Below, piece after piece: positions 37,159 to 45,872 of a stretch of 64,000 bases of DNA. Where the stretch lies: the NCBI RefSeq assembly GCF_001293465.1, contig NZ_JSYZ01000015.1, forward strand, positions 186,001 through 250,000, given 5' to 3'. Numbering within the stretch: the stretch's first letter is position 1; each line of letters starts with the position of its first letter. A program made the translations under genes and the position numbers. The DNA comes from Pseudomonas asplenii. GTDB taxonomy: Bacteria; Pseudomonadota; Gammaproteobacteria; Pseudomonadales; Pseudomonadaceae. The notes beneath the pieces were generated by a model, which was not told the DNA's origin, ran no database searches, and worked only from the letters and a program-made list of their open reading frames with translations.

Positions 37159-37806
37159 TCAGTGTGAGCCTGAACGGCAGCGCTTGAGCCGCGCCTCCAG
37201 GTTACGATCCGGCATCGCGTGGCTGCGCAAGGCGCTGGCGGTCTGCTCGACATAGTCCCGGGTGGTACCGTAACGCCCGCAGGCACTCTGCAACACCTGG
37301 GTCAGGATGCTGTCGGGCAGGTTGCCGGCATAGCTGGGCAGGTGCCGCTCCAGGACGAACCCCAGGGCCTGCACCGTCTGCCCGGTTTCCAGGCGACAGT
37401 TGAGCCAGTGCGGTCGATAGGACGGCACCGGCATCTCCCGCTGCCACAAGGCGTAGAGCGACGCCTCCAGCTGGTCCTCCGGCAACCGATAGGCAAAGCC
37501 GCTGCAGGAACCCCCGCGATCCAGGCCGAACACCAGCCCCGGCAGTTCCGGCGTACCACGATGTTCATGGGACCACAGGTACAGGCCACGGTGATAACCG
37601 TGGACCCGCCCGCGCACCCGCTCCACCGCCGAACACTCCGGCCGCCAGATCAGCGAGCCGTAGGCGAACAACCAGACCGGTCCGCCCTTGTGCCGGGCCA
37701 TGGTGGCCTGCATCGAGCTGAGCAATTGTTCGTGGGTCAGTTGCGCCCCCAGCTCAAGGCGCGGCGGATAAGCCAAACCCGGCAAAACAGGATCTGTAGC
37801 AGCCAT
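37159..37806 (-). CDS. Gamma-glutamylcyclotransferase, ChaC-like
   Basis: 215 residues. The substrate-binding FAYGSLIWRPE at about 48 is the ChaC signature (YGSLIW). ChaC enzymes split glutathione or gamma-glutamyl amino acids into 5-oxoproline and the remainder. It starts 27 bases after the receptor gene's stop (same strand), so it may be read with it, though a functional tie is not evident. A catalytic Glu is expected in the central YALWQREMPVPSYRP segment, and the Glu is there. Confidence 0.87.
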   Translation of the reverse strand: MAATDPVLPGLAYPPRLELGAQLTHEQLLSSMQATMARHKGGPVWLFAYGSLIWRPECSAVERVRGRVHGYHRGLYLWSHEHRGTPELPGLVFGLDRGGSCSGFAYRLPEDQLEASLYALWQREMPVPSYRPHWLNCRLETGQTVQALGFVLERHLPSYAGNLPDSILTQVLQSACGRYGTTRDYVEQTASALRSHAMPDRNLEARLKRCRSGSH

Positions 37807-37833
37807 GACGAATCGCGTGGGGCTCCTCGATAG

Positions 37834-40236
37834 TTACCAGTTGTAAGTCACTTTACCGTAATAAAACGCGCCGCTGTAACCGTACGGCGAATAAGTGCTA
37901 TAGGCCAGGTTGCCGCCGCTGTTGGCGAAGGCACTGAGCCTTTCCGGGTACTTGTCGGTGACGTTGTCACCGCCCAAGGTGAAGGTCCACTGCTTGAGCT
38001 TGTAGTCCGCCGCCAGGTCCAGCAGCCAGGCCGCCTTGAAGGTCTGGTCGTTGATCGCGTCGGCCTGGTAGCTGGTGAACGAGCCATAGCGAGTCAGATT
38101 GCTGTGCAGCACCCAGTTGCCGAAGCTCAGGTCGTTGCCGAAGGTCAGCTTGTGCCGTGGCGTGGTGTCGCCGAGCAGGCCGAGCCGTTCGCGACGATCC
38201 ACCCGCACCAGGTTGACCCCCAACTGATTGAGGATCGCCGGGTTGTCCTTCACATCGGTGACCTTGGTCCGGTTGTAGTTGTAGCCCAGGGTGCTGTTCC
38301 AGCGCGCACCGTTATCCAGCAGGTAACGATAGTTGGCCACCAGGTCGATGCCGTTGGTGCTGGTATTGGTGGCGTTGGTGAAGTAACGCGCGCTGGTGTA
38401 GTTGATGTTGCCGACACCGTTGGCCTGCAGGTAGTTGATCGCGGCGTTGTTCAGCACCAGGTTGGACGAGAGGCTGATGCGGTCACGGATGTCGATCCGG
38501 TAGAAGTCGGCCGTCACCGTCAGGTTGTCCGCCGGCTCCAGTACCAGGCCGAGGCTGTAGTTGCGCGATTTCTCCGCCTTCAGGTCCTCGGCCCCGAGCA
38601 GGCGCGCCACCTGGCTGTTGGCGGCGAAGGTGCCGGCTTCCTGGACGGTCGACCCGATCAGCTGCGACGAGGTGTAGGTGAAGTTCTGCTGGGCCAGGGA
38701 CGGCGCCCGGAAGCCGTTGGAAATACTGCCGCGGACCGCCACCTGCGGGGTGAAATCGTAGCGCGCCGACAGCGAGCCACTGACGTTCGAGCCGAAATCG
38801 CTGTAGTCCTCATGGCGCACCGCCGCCGAGGCGCTGAGCTTCTCGGTGAAGTGGGTCTCCAGGTCCAGGTACTGGGCGAAGTTGTGCCGCGAGTAACTGC
38901 CGGCATCCGCGGCGCGAAAACCACCCAGGCCGGAACTGCCGCTCTGGTAGTAGGACTCGGGCTGGCCGGCGCTGATCTGGTAGCCCTGGCGCAGGTATTC
39001 GGCGCCCAGCGCCAGCGACACCGGATAGGGCAGCCAGCCGAGGTTGAACTCTCGCGACAGGTCGAAGTTCAGCTGGCGCTGGTCGTTGCTCAGGGTGCCG
39101 TTGTCGAACTTGCGCGGCGTGTTCAGGCCCAGCGAGGTGTTGATGGTTTCCGTGCGCAGTTCGTACTCGTTCTTGCCGTAGTTGACCGACAGGTCGTAGT
39201 GCCAGTCGTCCGCCAGCAGGCCGCGCAGGCCAAGCACCAGCGAGGTGTCCTCGAGATTGCCGTGGATCAGCGGCAGGTAACCGTTGGGGAAGATCGCCGG
39301 AATGTTGTTCGAGGCGTTGCTCGCCCGGTAGAACGCCGCGGTTTCGCCCCGACGCTTGCTGTAGCCGCCAAAGCCGTAGAACTCGGCGGCCTCGTTGAAG
39401 CTGTAGGCGGAGTTGAACTGCACCTTGCCCTCGTTGGTGGCCGGCTCGCCCTGGCGGAACACCTGCTGGCCATAAGTCGTCGAACCGACGCTGGCCGGGC
39501 GGTAGTCCTTGCCGGCACGGTTGGTGTAGTCGTTGTCGGAACCCTCACCGGAAAGGTTGAAGAAGCCATTGTCGCCCAGGGTGAAGCCGCTGTTGCCGTC
39601 GAGCTGACGGTGAATGCCGTCGCCCTTCTTGTACTCGCCGAACTTGCTGGAAACAGAGCCGCCGTGGTCGGCGCTCTTGAGGATCACGTTGATCACCCCG
39701 GCAATCGCATCGGAGCCGTAGCGGGCCGAGGCGCCGTCACGCAGCACCTCGATATGGTCGACCGCCGAAATCGGAATCGCATTCAGGTCGGCCGGTGCCG
39801 AGCCACGCCCCACCGCACCACCGAGATTGACGAAGGCACTGGTGTGCCGACGCTTGCCGTTGACCAGCACCAGTACCTGGTCCGGCGACAGCCCGCGCAG
39901 TTGCGCCGGGCGCACCAGCTCGGCGCCATCCACCAGCGACGGGCGCGGGAAGTTGATGGAGGGAATCAGCCGCGCCAGCACCGTGCCCAGCTCATCCGAG
40001 CCGCTGCTGCGCAGGCTGTCGCCGCTGATCACGTCGATGGGCGACAGCGAACCGCTGGCCGTGCGCTCCTGGGCGCGGGTACCGGTGACAATAACGGTAT
40101 CGAGTTTCGGCGCATCGGCCGTGGTGTCATTCGAATCGGCGGCGGCCGCCTGGGTGAAAGTCAGCGCGCCTGCGGCGGTCAGCAAATGAGCGGACAAAAT
40201 CGCCGAGTACAGCCGGTGTTGCGTGTTGCTCCCCAT
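37834..40236 (-). CDS. TonB-dependent outer-membrane receptor
   Basis: 800 residues from MGSNTQHRLYSAIL (ATG at 40236, AAGGGGAG just upstream), preferred over the in-frame ATG 21 bases earlier. A signal peptide is cut after TFTQAAAA. The TonB box is DTVIVTG. The plug (about 60-190) has VLVLVNGKRRHT and VEVLRDGASARYGSDAIAGVINV-type motifs, and the 22-strand barrel ends with VTYNW, an aromatic C-terminus. No ECF sigma, anti-sigma or transporter gene adjoins it, and no good Fur box is seen, so the ligand is unknown; the plug resembles receptors of the nutrient-uptake kind as much as siderophore receptors. Confidence 0.9.
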   Translation of the reverse strand: MGSNTQHRLYSAILSAHLLTAAGALTFTQAAAADSNDTTADAPKLDTVIVTGTRAQERTASGSLSPIDVISGDSLRSSGSDELGTVLARLIPSINFPRPSLVDGAELVRPAQLRGLSPDQVLVLVNGKRRHTSAFVNLGGAVGRGSAPADLNAIPISAVDHIEVLRDGASARYGSDAIAGVINVILKSADHGGSVSSKFGEYKKGDGIHRQLDGNSGFTLGDNGFFNLSGEGSDNDYTNRAGKDYRPASVGSTTYGQQVFRQGEPATNEGKVQFNSAYSFNEAAEFYGFGGYSKRRGETAAFYRASNASNNIPAIFPNGYLPLIHGNLEDTSLVLGLRGLLADDWHYDLSVNYGKNEYELRTETINTSLGLNTPRKFDNGTLSNDQRQLNFDLSREFNLGWLPYPVSLALGAEYLRQGYQISAGQPESYYQSGSSGLGGFRAADAGSYSRHNFAQYLDLETHFTEKLSASAAVRHEDYSDFGSNVSGSLSARYDFTPQVAVRGSISNGFRAPSLAQQNFTYTSSQLIGSTVQEAGTFAANSQVARLLGAEDLKAEKSRNYSLGLVLEPADNLTVTADFYRIDIRDRISLSSNLVLNNAAINYLQANGVGNINYTSARYFTNATNTSTNGIDLVANYRYLLDNGARWNSTLGYNYNRTKVTDVKDNPAILNQLGVNLVRVDRRERLGLLGDTTPRHKLTFGNDLSFGNWVLHSNLTRYGSFTSYQADAINDQTFKAAWLLDLAADYKLKQWTFTLGGDNVTDKYPERLSAFANSGGNLAYSTYSPYGYSGAFYYGKVTYNW

Positions 40237-40538
40237 ACCGCTCCCCTTGGAATCCAAAGTCGGGGCTTCATGCCCCGAGTTCGCACGATCGGTCCGTGTG
40301 GCGAACGGTGTCGGTCATTGTGTTGATGATTGGCTGATACAGGCCGGTAGTCCGATGACATATAGCCTAATGATATGTAATAAATAAATTAAATATCAGA
40401 ATCGAATATGGATAAGCTAAACACTGCATTAGTAAAAAACCCTACAGACCTTTCAGATAGCAAGAGCTGACGAGCCAGGGTCAGGCTCCGTATAACGGCC
40501 AACTTCTCGAATAACCACGTCCCAGAGAGGTCAGCCCC
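40237..40538. other. AT-rich intergenic region between divergent outer-membrane genes
   Basis: About 300 bases with no gene. The stretch 40360-40440 is strikingly A/T-rich (for example TAATAAATAAATTAAATATC) against a GC-rich background, as for strong or H-NS/MvaT-type regulated promoters. I see no confident Fur box, riboswitch or terminator. Confidence 0.5.
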
Positions 40539-41021
40539 ATGAATCGATCGATGTTCGCCGCAGTGCTTGTCCTCTCGCTGGGGACGGCCAGCGCCGTGCT
40601 CGCCGCCCAGGAGTCCGCCGCAGAGAAGGGCTTCTGGTATGCCCAGACCAGTCTGTACTCCCGGCACTATTCACCCGCTCCCGAACACAACAATCATCAG
40701 GACCTGCTTGGCCTGGAACGTCATGACGGGTCGGGATGGCTGTACGGCGCGGCGACTTTTCGCAACTCGTTCAGCCAGCGCTCGTACTACGGCTATGTCG
40801 GGCAGCGCTTCGACAGTGCGCGTTATCCGTTGTACGCGAAGGTGACGGGTGGGTTGCTGCAGGGCTATCGCGGCGAGTACCGCGACAAGATTCCGCTGAA
40901 CCGCCTGGGCGTGGCACCGGTGCTGATTCCGTCGGTGGGCACCTACTACGGGCCGGTGGCGGCCGAACTGGTGCTGCTGGGGTTCAATGCGGCGATGATC
41001 ACCACGGGGGTCAGGTTCTGA
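40539..41021 (+). CDS. Small outer-membrane beta-barrel, PagP-like candidate
   Basis: 160 residues. Signal peptide MNRSMFAAVLVLSLGTASAV ends near 23. The mature part alternates as an eight-strand barrel and ends in GVRF, the terminal Phe typical of outer-membrane proteins. Layout matches PagP, a lipid A palmitoyltransferase: GWLYGAATFRNSFSQRSYYGYVGQ resembles the PagP segment holding Asp76-Ser77 in E. coli, with Asn76-Ser77 here. His43 could be the catalytic His. The later LIPSVGTYYGPV also fits PagP. Automated pipelines may give such proteins other names. It diverges from the TonB receptor gene. Confidence 0.6.
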   Translation: MNRSMFAAVLVLSLGTASAVLAAQESAAEKGFWYAQTSLYSRHYSPAPEHNNHQDLLGLERHDGSGWLYGAATFRNSFSQRSYYGYVGQRFDSARYPLYAKVTGGLLQGYRGEYRDKIPLNRLGVAPVLIPSVGTYYGPVAAELVLLGFNAAMITTGVRF

Positions 41022-41043
41022 TCATGGGTGGAGAGTGCTGACT

Positions 41044-41141
41044 CTGTTCGCGGATGAATCCGGCTACCACAGTGTCAGCGTCGCTCGCAGAATTCATGCA
41101 CGACGCGAGCGCTGGTGGGAGCAGGATTTATCCGCGAACAG
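41044..41141. repeat. REP-like inverted pair, third family
   Basis: CTGTTCGCGGATGAATCCGG (41044 onwards) and an inverse at 41115-41141 (GTGGGAGCAGGATTTATCCG) with three mismatches over 27 bases. The core GGATTTATCCGCGAACAG differs from both other families. Lies between convergent genes. Confidence 0.8.
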
Positions 41142-41152
41142 GCCATCGCCAA

Positions 41153-42121
41153 TCAGGACCTCGGCGCGTAGGCGAAGACATCCGCCCGCATCTGGTGCGC
41201 ATCCATCCCCGCCTCGACCAGGGCATCCAGCGTTGCGTAGATCATTGCTGGCGAGCCGCTGGCATAGACCCGCACGCTCGACAGGTCGGCAATGTCCTCG
41301 CAGACCGCCTCGTGCAGCATGCCGCAGCGCCCTACCCAGCCGCACAGGTCGCTGACCACCTTGTGCAGGAACAGATTCGGCAGCTTCTGCCACTCGTCCC
41401 AGTGTTCCAGCTCATAGAAGTCCTCGGGCCGCCGCACCCCCCAGTACAGGTGCACCGGGTGTTCGAACCCGCGTGAACGGCAGTGCTCGATCAGGCTGTG
41501 CATCTGCGCCATGCCGGTCCCGGCGGCGATCAGCACCAGCGGCGCATTCGGCAGTTCGGCCAGGTGGGTATCGCCGAACGGCAGTTCGACCCGCGCCATG
41601 CCGTTGCGCTGCAACTGCTCGATCAACCGGCGCGCACTGGCTTCGCGCACCAGCACATGCAGTTCCAGGTCACGCCCGGAGTGTGGCGCCGAGGCCAGGG
41701 AAAACGCCGATTTCTCGCCGTTGTCACGCTCGATCATCAGGTACTGCCCGGCGTGATAACGCGGCGGCTTGCCCGCCGGCGCCCGCAGGCGAACCCGCCA
41801 GACATCGCCGCCGATCTCGACGCATTCGGTCAACTGACACGCCAGGCTACGCACCGGCAACTCTCCCAGGGCCAGGACACCATCCCAAAGCACCACGCAA
41901 TCTTCCAGGGGCTCGGCGATACAAGTGTAGAACTCGCCATGGTCACGGACAGCGCCCGCCTGCGCGACCCGGCCTTCCACCAGCAACGCCGCGCAGACGT
42001 GACAATTGCCATTGCGGCAACTCTGCGGGCAGTCATAGCCCAGCCGCCGGGCACCATCGAGAATCCGCTCGCCGGGTCGTATCTCCAGCACGGCTCCGGA
42101 GGGCTGCAAGGTCACACGCAT
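41153..42121 (-). CDS. Ferredoxin-NAD(P)H flavin reductase (CDP-6-deoxyglucoseen-reductase-like)
   Basis: 322 residues from the ATG at 42121, which overlaps the ubiD stop (TGATG). An N-terminal plant-type 2Fe-2S domain has the four cysteines in CPQSCRNGNCHVCAALL plus a later Cys (YTCIAEP). An FAD domain and an NAD domain (LVLIAAGTGMAQMHSLIEHC) follow. It moves electrons from NAD(P)H through FAD to the iron-sulfur centre. Coupling to ubiD suggests a role in ubiquinone synthesis or its reduced flavin, but the true acceptor is unknown. Annotation as a deoxysugar reductase is probably by similarity only. Confidence 0.85.
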   Translation of the reverse strand: MRVTLQPSGAVLEIRPGERILDGARRLGYDCPQSCRNGNCHVCAALLVEGRVAQAGAVRDHGEFYTCIAEPLEDCVVLWDGVLALGELPVRSLACQLTECVEIGGDVWRVRLRAPAGKPPRYHAGQYLMIERDNGEKSAFSLASAPHSGRDLELHVLVREASARRLIEQLQRNGMARVELPFGDTHLAELPNAPLVLIAAGTGMAQMHSLIEHCRSRGFEHPVHLYWGVRRPEDFYELEHWDEWQKLPNLFLHKVVSDLCGWVGRCGMLHEAVCEDIADLSSVRVYASGSPAMIYATLDALVEAGMDAHQMRADVFAYAPRS

Positions 42122-43587
42122 CAATCTATTCCTAACTGATTCCAGATGGCATCGATCCGCCGGGTCACGGCTTCATCCTTGACGATCACCCGGCCCCACT
42201 CGCGCGTGGTTTCGCCGGGCCACTTGTGGGTGGCATCCAGCCCCATCTTCGAACCCAGGCCGGAAACCGGCGAGGCGAAGTCGAGGTAGTCGATCGGAGT
42301 GTTGTCGATCATCACCGTGTCGCGCTTGGGGTCCATGCGCGTGGTGATGGCCCAGATCACATCGTTCCAGTCCCGGGCATTGATATCGTCGTCGGTGACG
42401 ATAACGAACTTGGTGTACATGAACTGTCGCAAAAACGACCAGACACCCAGCATCACGCGCTTGGCATGGCCAGGGTAGGACTTCTTCATGGTCACTACCG
42501 CCATGCGGTACGAGCAGCCCTCGGGCGGCAGGTAGAAGTCGGTGATTTCCGGGAACTGCTTCTGCAGGATCGGCACGAACACCTCGTTCAGTGCCACTCC
42601 GAGGATCGCCGGCTCATCCGGTGGTCGCCCGGTGTAGGTGCTGTGGTAGATCGGCTTGATCCGGTGGGTGATGCGCTCGACGGTGAACACCGGGAAGTCG
42701 TCGACCTCGTTGTAGTAGCCGGTGTGGTCGCCATACGGGCCTTCCGGGGCCATTTCGCCCGGGTGGATCACGCCTTCGAGAACGATTTCCGCGGTGGCCG
42801 GGACCTGCAGATCATTGCCCCGGCACTTCACCAGTTCGGTGCGGTTGCCCCGCAGCAGGCCGGCGAAGGCGTACTCGGACAGGCTGTCCGGCACCGGCGT
42901 GACCGCGCCGAGAATGGTCGCCGGGTCCGCCCCGAGCGCCACCGAGACCGGGAACGGCTGGCCCGGATGCTTCTCGCACCATTCGCGATAATCCAGCGCC
43001 CCGCCACGGTGGCTGAGCCAGCGCATGATCACCTTGTTGCGGGCGATCACCTGCTGGCGGTAGATGCCGAGGTTCTGGCGATCCTTGTTCGGCCCCTTGG
43101 TGACCGTCAGGCCCCAGGTGATCAGCGGCGCCACGTCGCCTGGCCAGCAGTGCTGCACCGGCAGCTTGCCGAGGTCGACGTCGTCACCCTCGAGGACGAT
43201 CTCCTGGCAGGGCGCGTCCTTGACCACCTTGGGCGCCATGGCAATGATCTTGCGGAAGATCGGCAGTTTGGACCAGGCGTCCTTGAGCCCCTTGGGCGGC
43301 TCCGGCTCCTTGAGGAAGGCCAGCAGCTTGCCGATTTCCCGCAGTTCGCCGACATCGTCGGCCCCCATGCCCAGGGCGACCCGCTCCGGGGTACCGAACA
43401 GGTTGCCGAGCACCGGGATATCGAAACCGCTGGGTTTTTCGAACAGCAGCGCCGGGCCCTTGGCCCGCAGGGTGCGGTCGCAGACCTCGGTCATTTCCAG
43501 AATGGGGGACACCGGAACCTGGATGCGCTTGAGTTCACCGCGCTGTTCCAGGCCGCTGATAAAGTCGCGCAAGTCGCGATACTGCAT
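42121..43587 (-). CDS. ubiD: 3-octaprenyl-4-hydroxybenzoate decarboxylase UbiD
   Basis: 488 residues from MQYRDLRDFI (ATG at 43587). It decarboxylates the polyprenyl-hydroxybenzoate intermediate of ubiquinone synthesis using prenylated FMN from UbiX. Signature segments are APLITWGLTVTKGP, the metal/flavin region ETTR and EGPYGDHTGYY, and the ER..E arrangement around the active site. The stop overlaps the reductase start, so the two are co-translated. The in-frame extension to 43701 is not conserved-looking and runs towards the rho terminator. Confidence 0.95.
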   Translation of the reverse strand: MQYRDLRDFISGLEQRGELKRIQVPVSPILEMTEVCDRTLRAKGPALLFEKPSGFDIPVLGNLFGTPERVALGMGADDVGELREIGKLLAFLKEPEPPKGLKDAWSKLPIFRKIIAMAPKVVKDAPCQEIVLEGDDVDLGKLPVQHCWPGDVAPLITWGLTVTKGPNKDRQNLGIYRQQVIARNKVIMRWLSHRGGALDYREWCEKHPGQPFPVSVALGADPATILGAVTPVPDSLSEYAFAGLLRGNRTELVKCRGNDLQVPATAEIVLEGVIHPGEMAPEGPYGDHTGYYNEVDDFPVFTVERITHRIKPIYHSTYTGRPPDEPAILGVALNEVFVPILQKQFPEITDFYLPPEGCSYRMAVVTMKKSYPGHAKRVMLGVWSFLRQFMYTKFVIVTDDDINARDWNDVIWAITTRMDPKRDTVMIDNTPIDYLDFASPVSGLGSKMGLDATHKWPGETTREWGRVIVKDEAVTRRIDAIWNQLGID

Positions 43588-43698
43588 GCGTGAGCCTCGT
43601 AGGGTCCGTGGCGTTCGGGGTGGGCAGTGTACCCGGTTCGCCCCGATATCGTGCAAGCGAACACTTGCCCTGGCACGGTCCGCGCCGCGTCCAGACAG

Positions 43699-43726
43699 CA
43701 AAAAGCCGGGTTTCCCCGGCTTTTCT
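43699..43726 (-). terminator. Rho-independent terminator after rho
   Basis: CAAAAAGCCGGGTTTCCCCGGCTTTT: a GCCGGG/CCCGGC stem with flanking A and T runs, 13 bases past the rho stop. It reads well in the rho direction (minus). Confidence 0.88.
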
Positions 43727-43738
43727 GCTCTGTTCGAC

Positions 43739-44998
43739 TTACTTGCGCTTCATCGACAGGAAGAACTCATCGTTGGTCTTGGTCGTTTTCAGCTTGTCGA
43801 CCAGGAACTCGATGGCCGCCACTTCATCCATCGGATGCAGCAGCTTGCGCAGGATCCACATGCGCTGCAGCTCGTCGTCGGCCGTCAGCAACTCTTCGCG
43901 GCGAGTACCGGAACGGTTGATGTTGATGGCCGGGAACACGCGTTTTTCGGCGATCTTGCGGTCCAGGGGCAGTTCCATGTTACCGGTACCCTTGAACTCT
44001 TCGTAGATCACTTCATCCATCTTCGAGCCGGTTTCGACCAGCGCGGTGGCGATGATGGTCAGCGAACCGCCTTCCTCGATGTTACGCGCGGCACCGAAGA
44101 AACGCTTCGGTTTTTCCAGGGCGTGGGCATCGACACCACCGGTCAGGACCTTGCCGGAGCTCGGGATCACGGTGTTGTAGGCGCGGGCCAGACGGGTGAT
44201 GGAGTCCAGCAGGATCACCACGTCCTTCTTGTGCTCGACCAGGCGCTTGGCCTTCTCGATGACCATCTCGGCAACCTGCACGTGACGGGTCGGCGGTTCG
44301 TCGAAGGTCGAGGCAACCACTTCACCCCGTACGGTGCGCTGCATCTCGGTCACTTCTTCCGGACGCTCGTCGATCAGCAGGACGATCAGGTGGCACTCGG
44401 GGTTGTTACGGGTGATGTTGGCCGCGATGTTCTGCAGCATGATGGTCTTGCCCGCTTTCGGCGGGGCGACGATCAGGCCACGCTGGCCCTTGCCGATCGG
44501 GGCGCAGAGGTCGATGACGCGGCCGGTGAGGTCTTCGGTGGAACCGTTGCCGGCTTCCATCTTCAGGCGCTCGTTGGGGAACAGCGGCGTCAGGTTTTCG
44601 AACAGGATCTTGTTCTTGGCGTTTTCCGGACGATCGTAGTTGATCGTGTCGACCTTGAGCAGGGCGAAATAACGCTCGCCTTCCTTTGGAGGGCGGATCT
44701 TGCCAACGATGGTGTCACCGGTGCGCAAGTTGAAACGACGGATCTGGCTCGGCGACACGTAGATGTCGTCAGGGCCGGCCAGGTAGGACGCGTCGGAAGA
44801 ACGAAGGAAGCCGAAGCCGTCCTGGAGGATCTCCAGCACGCCATCACCGGAGATTTCCTCACCGCTTTTCGCGTGCTTTTTCAGCAGGGAGAAAATCACA
44901 TCCTGCTTGCGCGAACGGGCCATGTTCTCTATGCCCATCTGTTCGGCCAATTCGAGCAGTTCGGTAATCGGCTTTTGCTTGAGTTCAGTCAGATTCAT
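43739..44998 (-). CDS. rho: Transcription termination factor Rho
   Basis: 419 residues, the standard short Rho length without a large insertion. The N-terminal RNA-binding domain (about 1-125) has the SAP-like start MNLTELKQKPI and the OB-fold GFGFLRSSDASYL. The RecA-type ATPase domain carries Walker A APPKAGKT (about 178-185) and Walker B VVILLDSITRLARA, with the Q and R loops downstream. A hexameric helicase that ends transcription. The start has no clear ribosome site; a hairpin lies in the leader. Rho commonly controls its own synthesis by attenuation in the leader. Confidence 0.98.
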   Translation of the reverse strand: MNLTELKQKPITELLELAEQMGIENMARSRKQDVIFSLLKKHAKSGEEISGDGVLEILQDGFGFLRSSDASYLAGPDDIYVSPSQIRRFNLRTGDTIVGKIRPPKEGERYFALLKVDTINYDRPENAKNKILFENLTPLFPNERLKMEAGNGSTEDLTGRVIDLCAPIGKGQRGLIVAPPKAGKTIMLQNIAANITRNNPECHLIVLLIDERPEEVTEMQRTVRGEVVASTFDEPPTRHVQVAEMVIEKAKRLVEHKKDVVILLDSITRLARAYNTVIPSSGKVLTGGVDAHALEKPKRFFGAARNIEEGGSLTIIATALVETGSKMDEVIYEEFKGTGNMELPLDRKIAEKRVFPAININRSGTRREELLTADDELQRMWILRKLLHPMDEVAAIEFLVDKLKTTKTNDEFFLSMKRK

Positions 44999-45032
44999 AT
45001 AGGAATGACGTAATCATTTATGGAGGGGGGAA

Positions 45033-45051
45033 ATTAAGCTTTTGGCTTAAT
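45033..45051 (-). promoter_or_regulatory. Hairpin in the rho leader
   Basis: ATTAAGC-TTTTG-GCTTAAT is a perfect 7-bp stem with a 5-base loop, 35 bases before the rho start. It lies where a rho leader regulatory structure would act. It may influence translation, since no normal Shine-Dalgarno sequence precedes the ATG. Confidence 0.4.
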
Positions 45052-45195
45052 GAGGCCGCGCCGCAGAGAAGGCGACAGGATCGCGTACTTGTTCGAAAAG
45101 GAGAGCGTCGGCGACGGCTAGCAGGGGGCAATGGCGAAACCAGTGCGGGGCCGAATGTAACACCTGCATTTCACAGAGTCTAGCCCCAAACAACG

Positions 45196-45224
45196 AAAAA
45201 GCCCCGCTATTTGCGGGGCCTTTT
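45196..45224 (-). terminator. Rho-independent terminator after trxA
   Basis: AAAAAGCCCCGCTATTTGCGGGGCCTTTT: a GCCCCGC/GCGGGGC stem with A- and T-runs, ending just before the trxA stop region on the minus strand. Confidence 0.9.
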
Positions 45225-45232
45225 AACGACGA

Positions 45233-45574
45233 TCAGAGGTGCGCGTCGAGGAAAGCCTGCAACTGCGACTTCGACAGGGCGCCGACCTTGGTCGCCTCGA
45301 CCTGGCCGTTCTTGAACAGCATCAGGGTCGGGATACCACGCACACCGTGCTTGCCCGGAGTATCCTGGTTTTCGTCGATGTTCAGCTTGGCGACGGTCAG
45401 CTTGCCCTCAAAGTGAGCGGCGATATCGTCCAGGACCGGAGCGATCATTTTGCAAGGACCGCACCACTCAGCCCAGTAGTCAACCAGCACAGGGCCTTCG
45501 GCCTTCAGGACGTCTGCTTCGAAGGACGCGTCGGTGACGTGCTTGATAAGGTGGTGGTGATGATGGCTGCTCAT
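45233..45574 (-). CDS. trxA: Thioredoxin 1 with an N-terminal histidine run
   Basis: 113 residues. The active site WCGPC lies in DYWAEWCGPCKMIAP (about 34-48), and the cis-Pro loop is RGIPTLMLF. It reduces protein disulfides and serves ribonucleotide reductase and other partners. The N-terminus reads MSSHHHHHLIKHVTDASFE; the five His codons (CAT CAT CAC CAC CAC) are contiguous, so this is a natural run not seen in the usual Pseudomonas or E. coli proteins. It is convergent with nothing and lies upstream of rho on the same strand. Confidence 0.95.
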   Translation of the reverse strand: MSSHHHHHLIKHVTDASFEADVLKAEGPVLVDYWAEWCGPCKMIAPVLDDIAAHFEGKLTVAKLNIDENQDTPGKHGVRGIPTLMLFKNGQVEATKVGALSKSQLQAFLDAHL

Positions 45575-45872
45575 GGAATTCTCCGCAGTGGTAAACCCAA
45601 AAAAACGTTGCCCATCATAGCCGCCCTTCCTACGTACAGGAAGCCGCAGATGATTGAGTCTAACTATGGTACTCCATGAGTTTGAGTATCACCCAATCCG
45701 TGGGAGCCAACTGTCCTGGACTCACAGCCGACAAGCGGTCAAGAAAGCCCAGGGGTGGCGGTGATTGTACCGGCGCTTTCGCCGATGGATCCTGCTCTCA
45801 CAAGGTACGGGTGACTACAAAAATCCCGTGTGCACACTGTGGGGCCGATGCCCCGCTCCGTGCAACGCAGAA
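45575..45872. other. Intergenic region between trxA and the GntR-family gene
   Basis: About 300 bases, with no confident gene. The trxA promoter should lie within 45590-45680 on the minus strand. A short palindrome GTGTGCACAC occurs at about 45829-45838. Plus-strand reading frames here are antisense to the regulator's end and look random. Confidence 0.5.
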
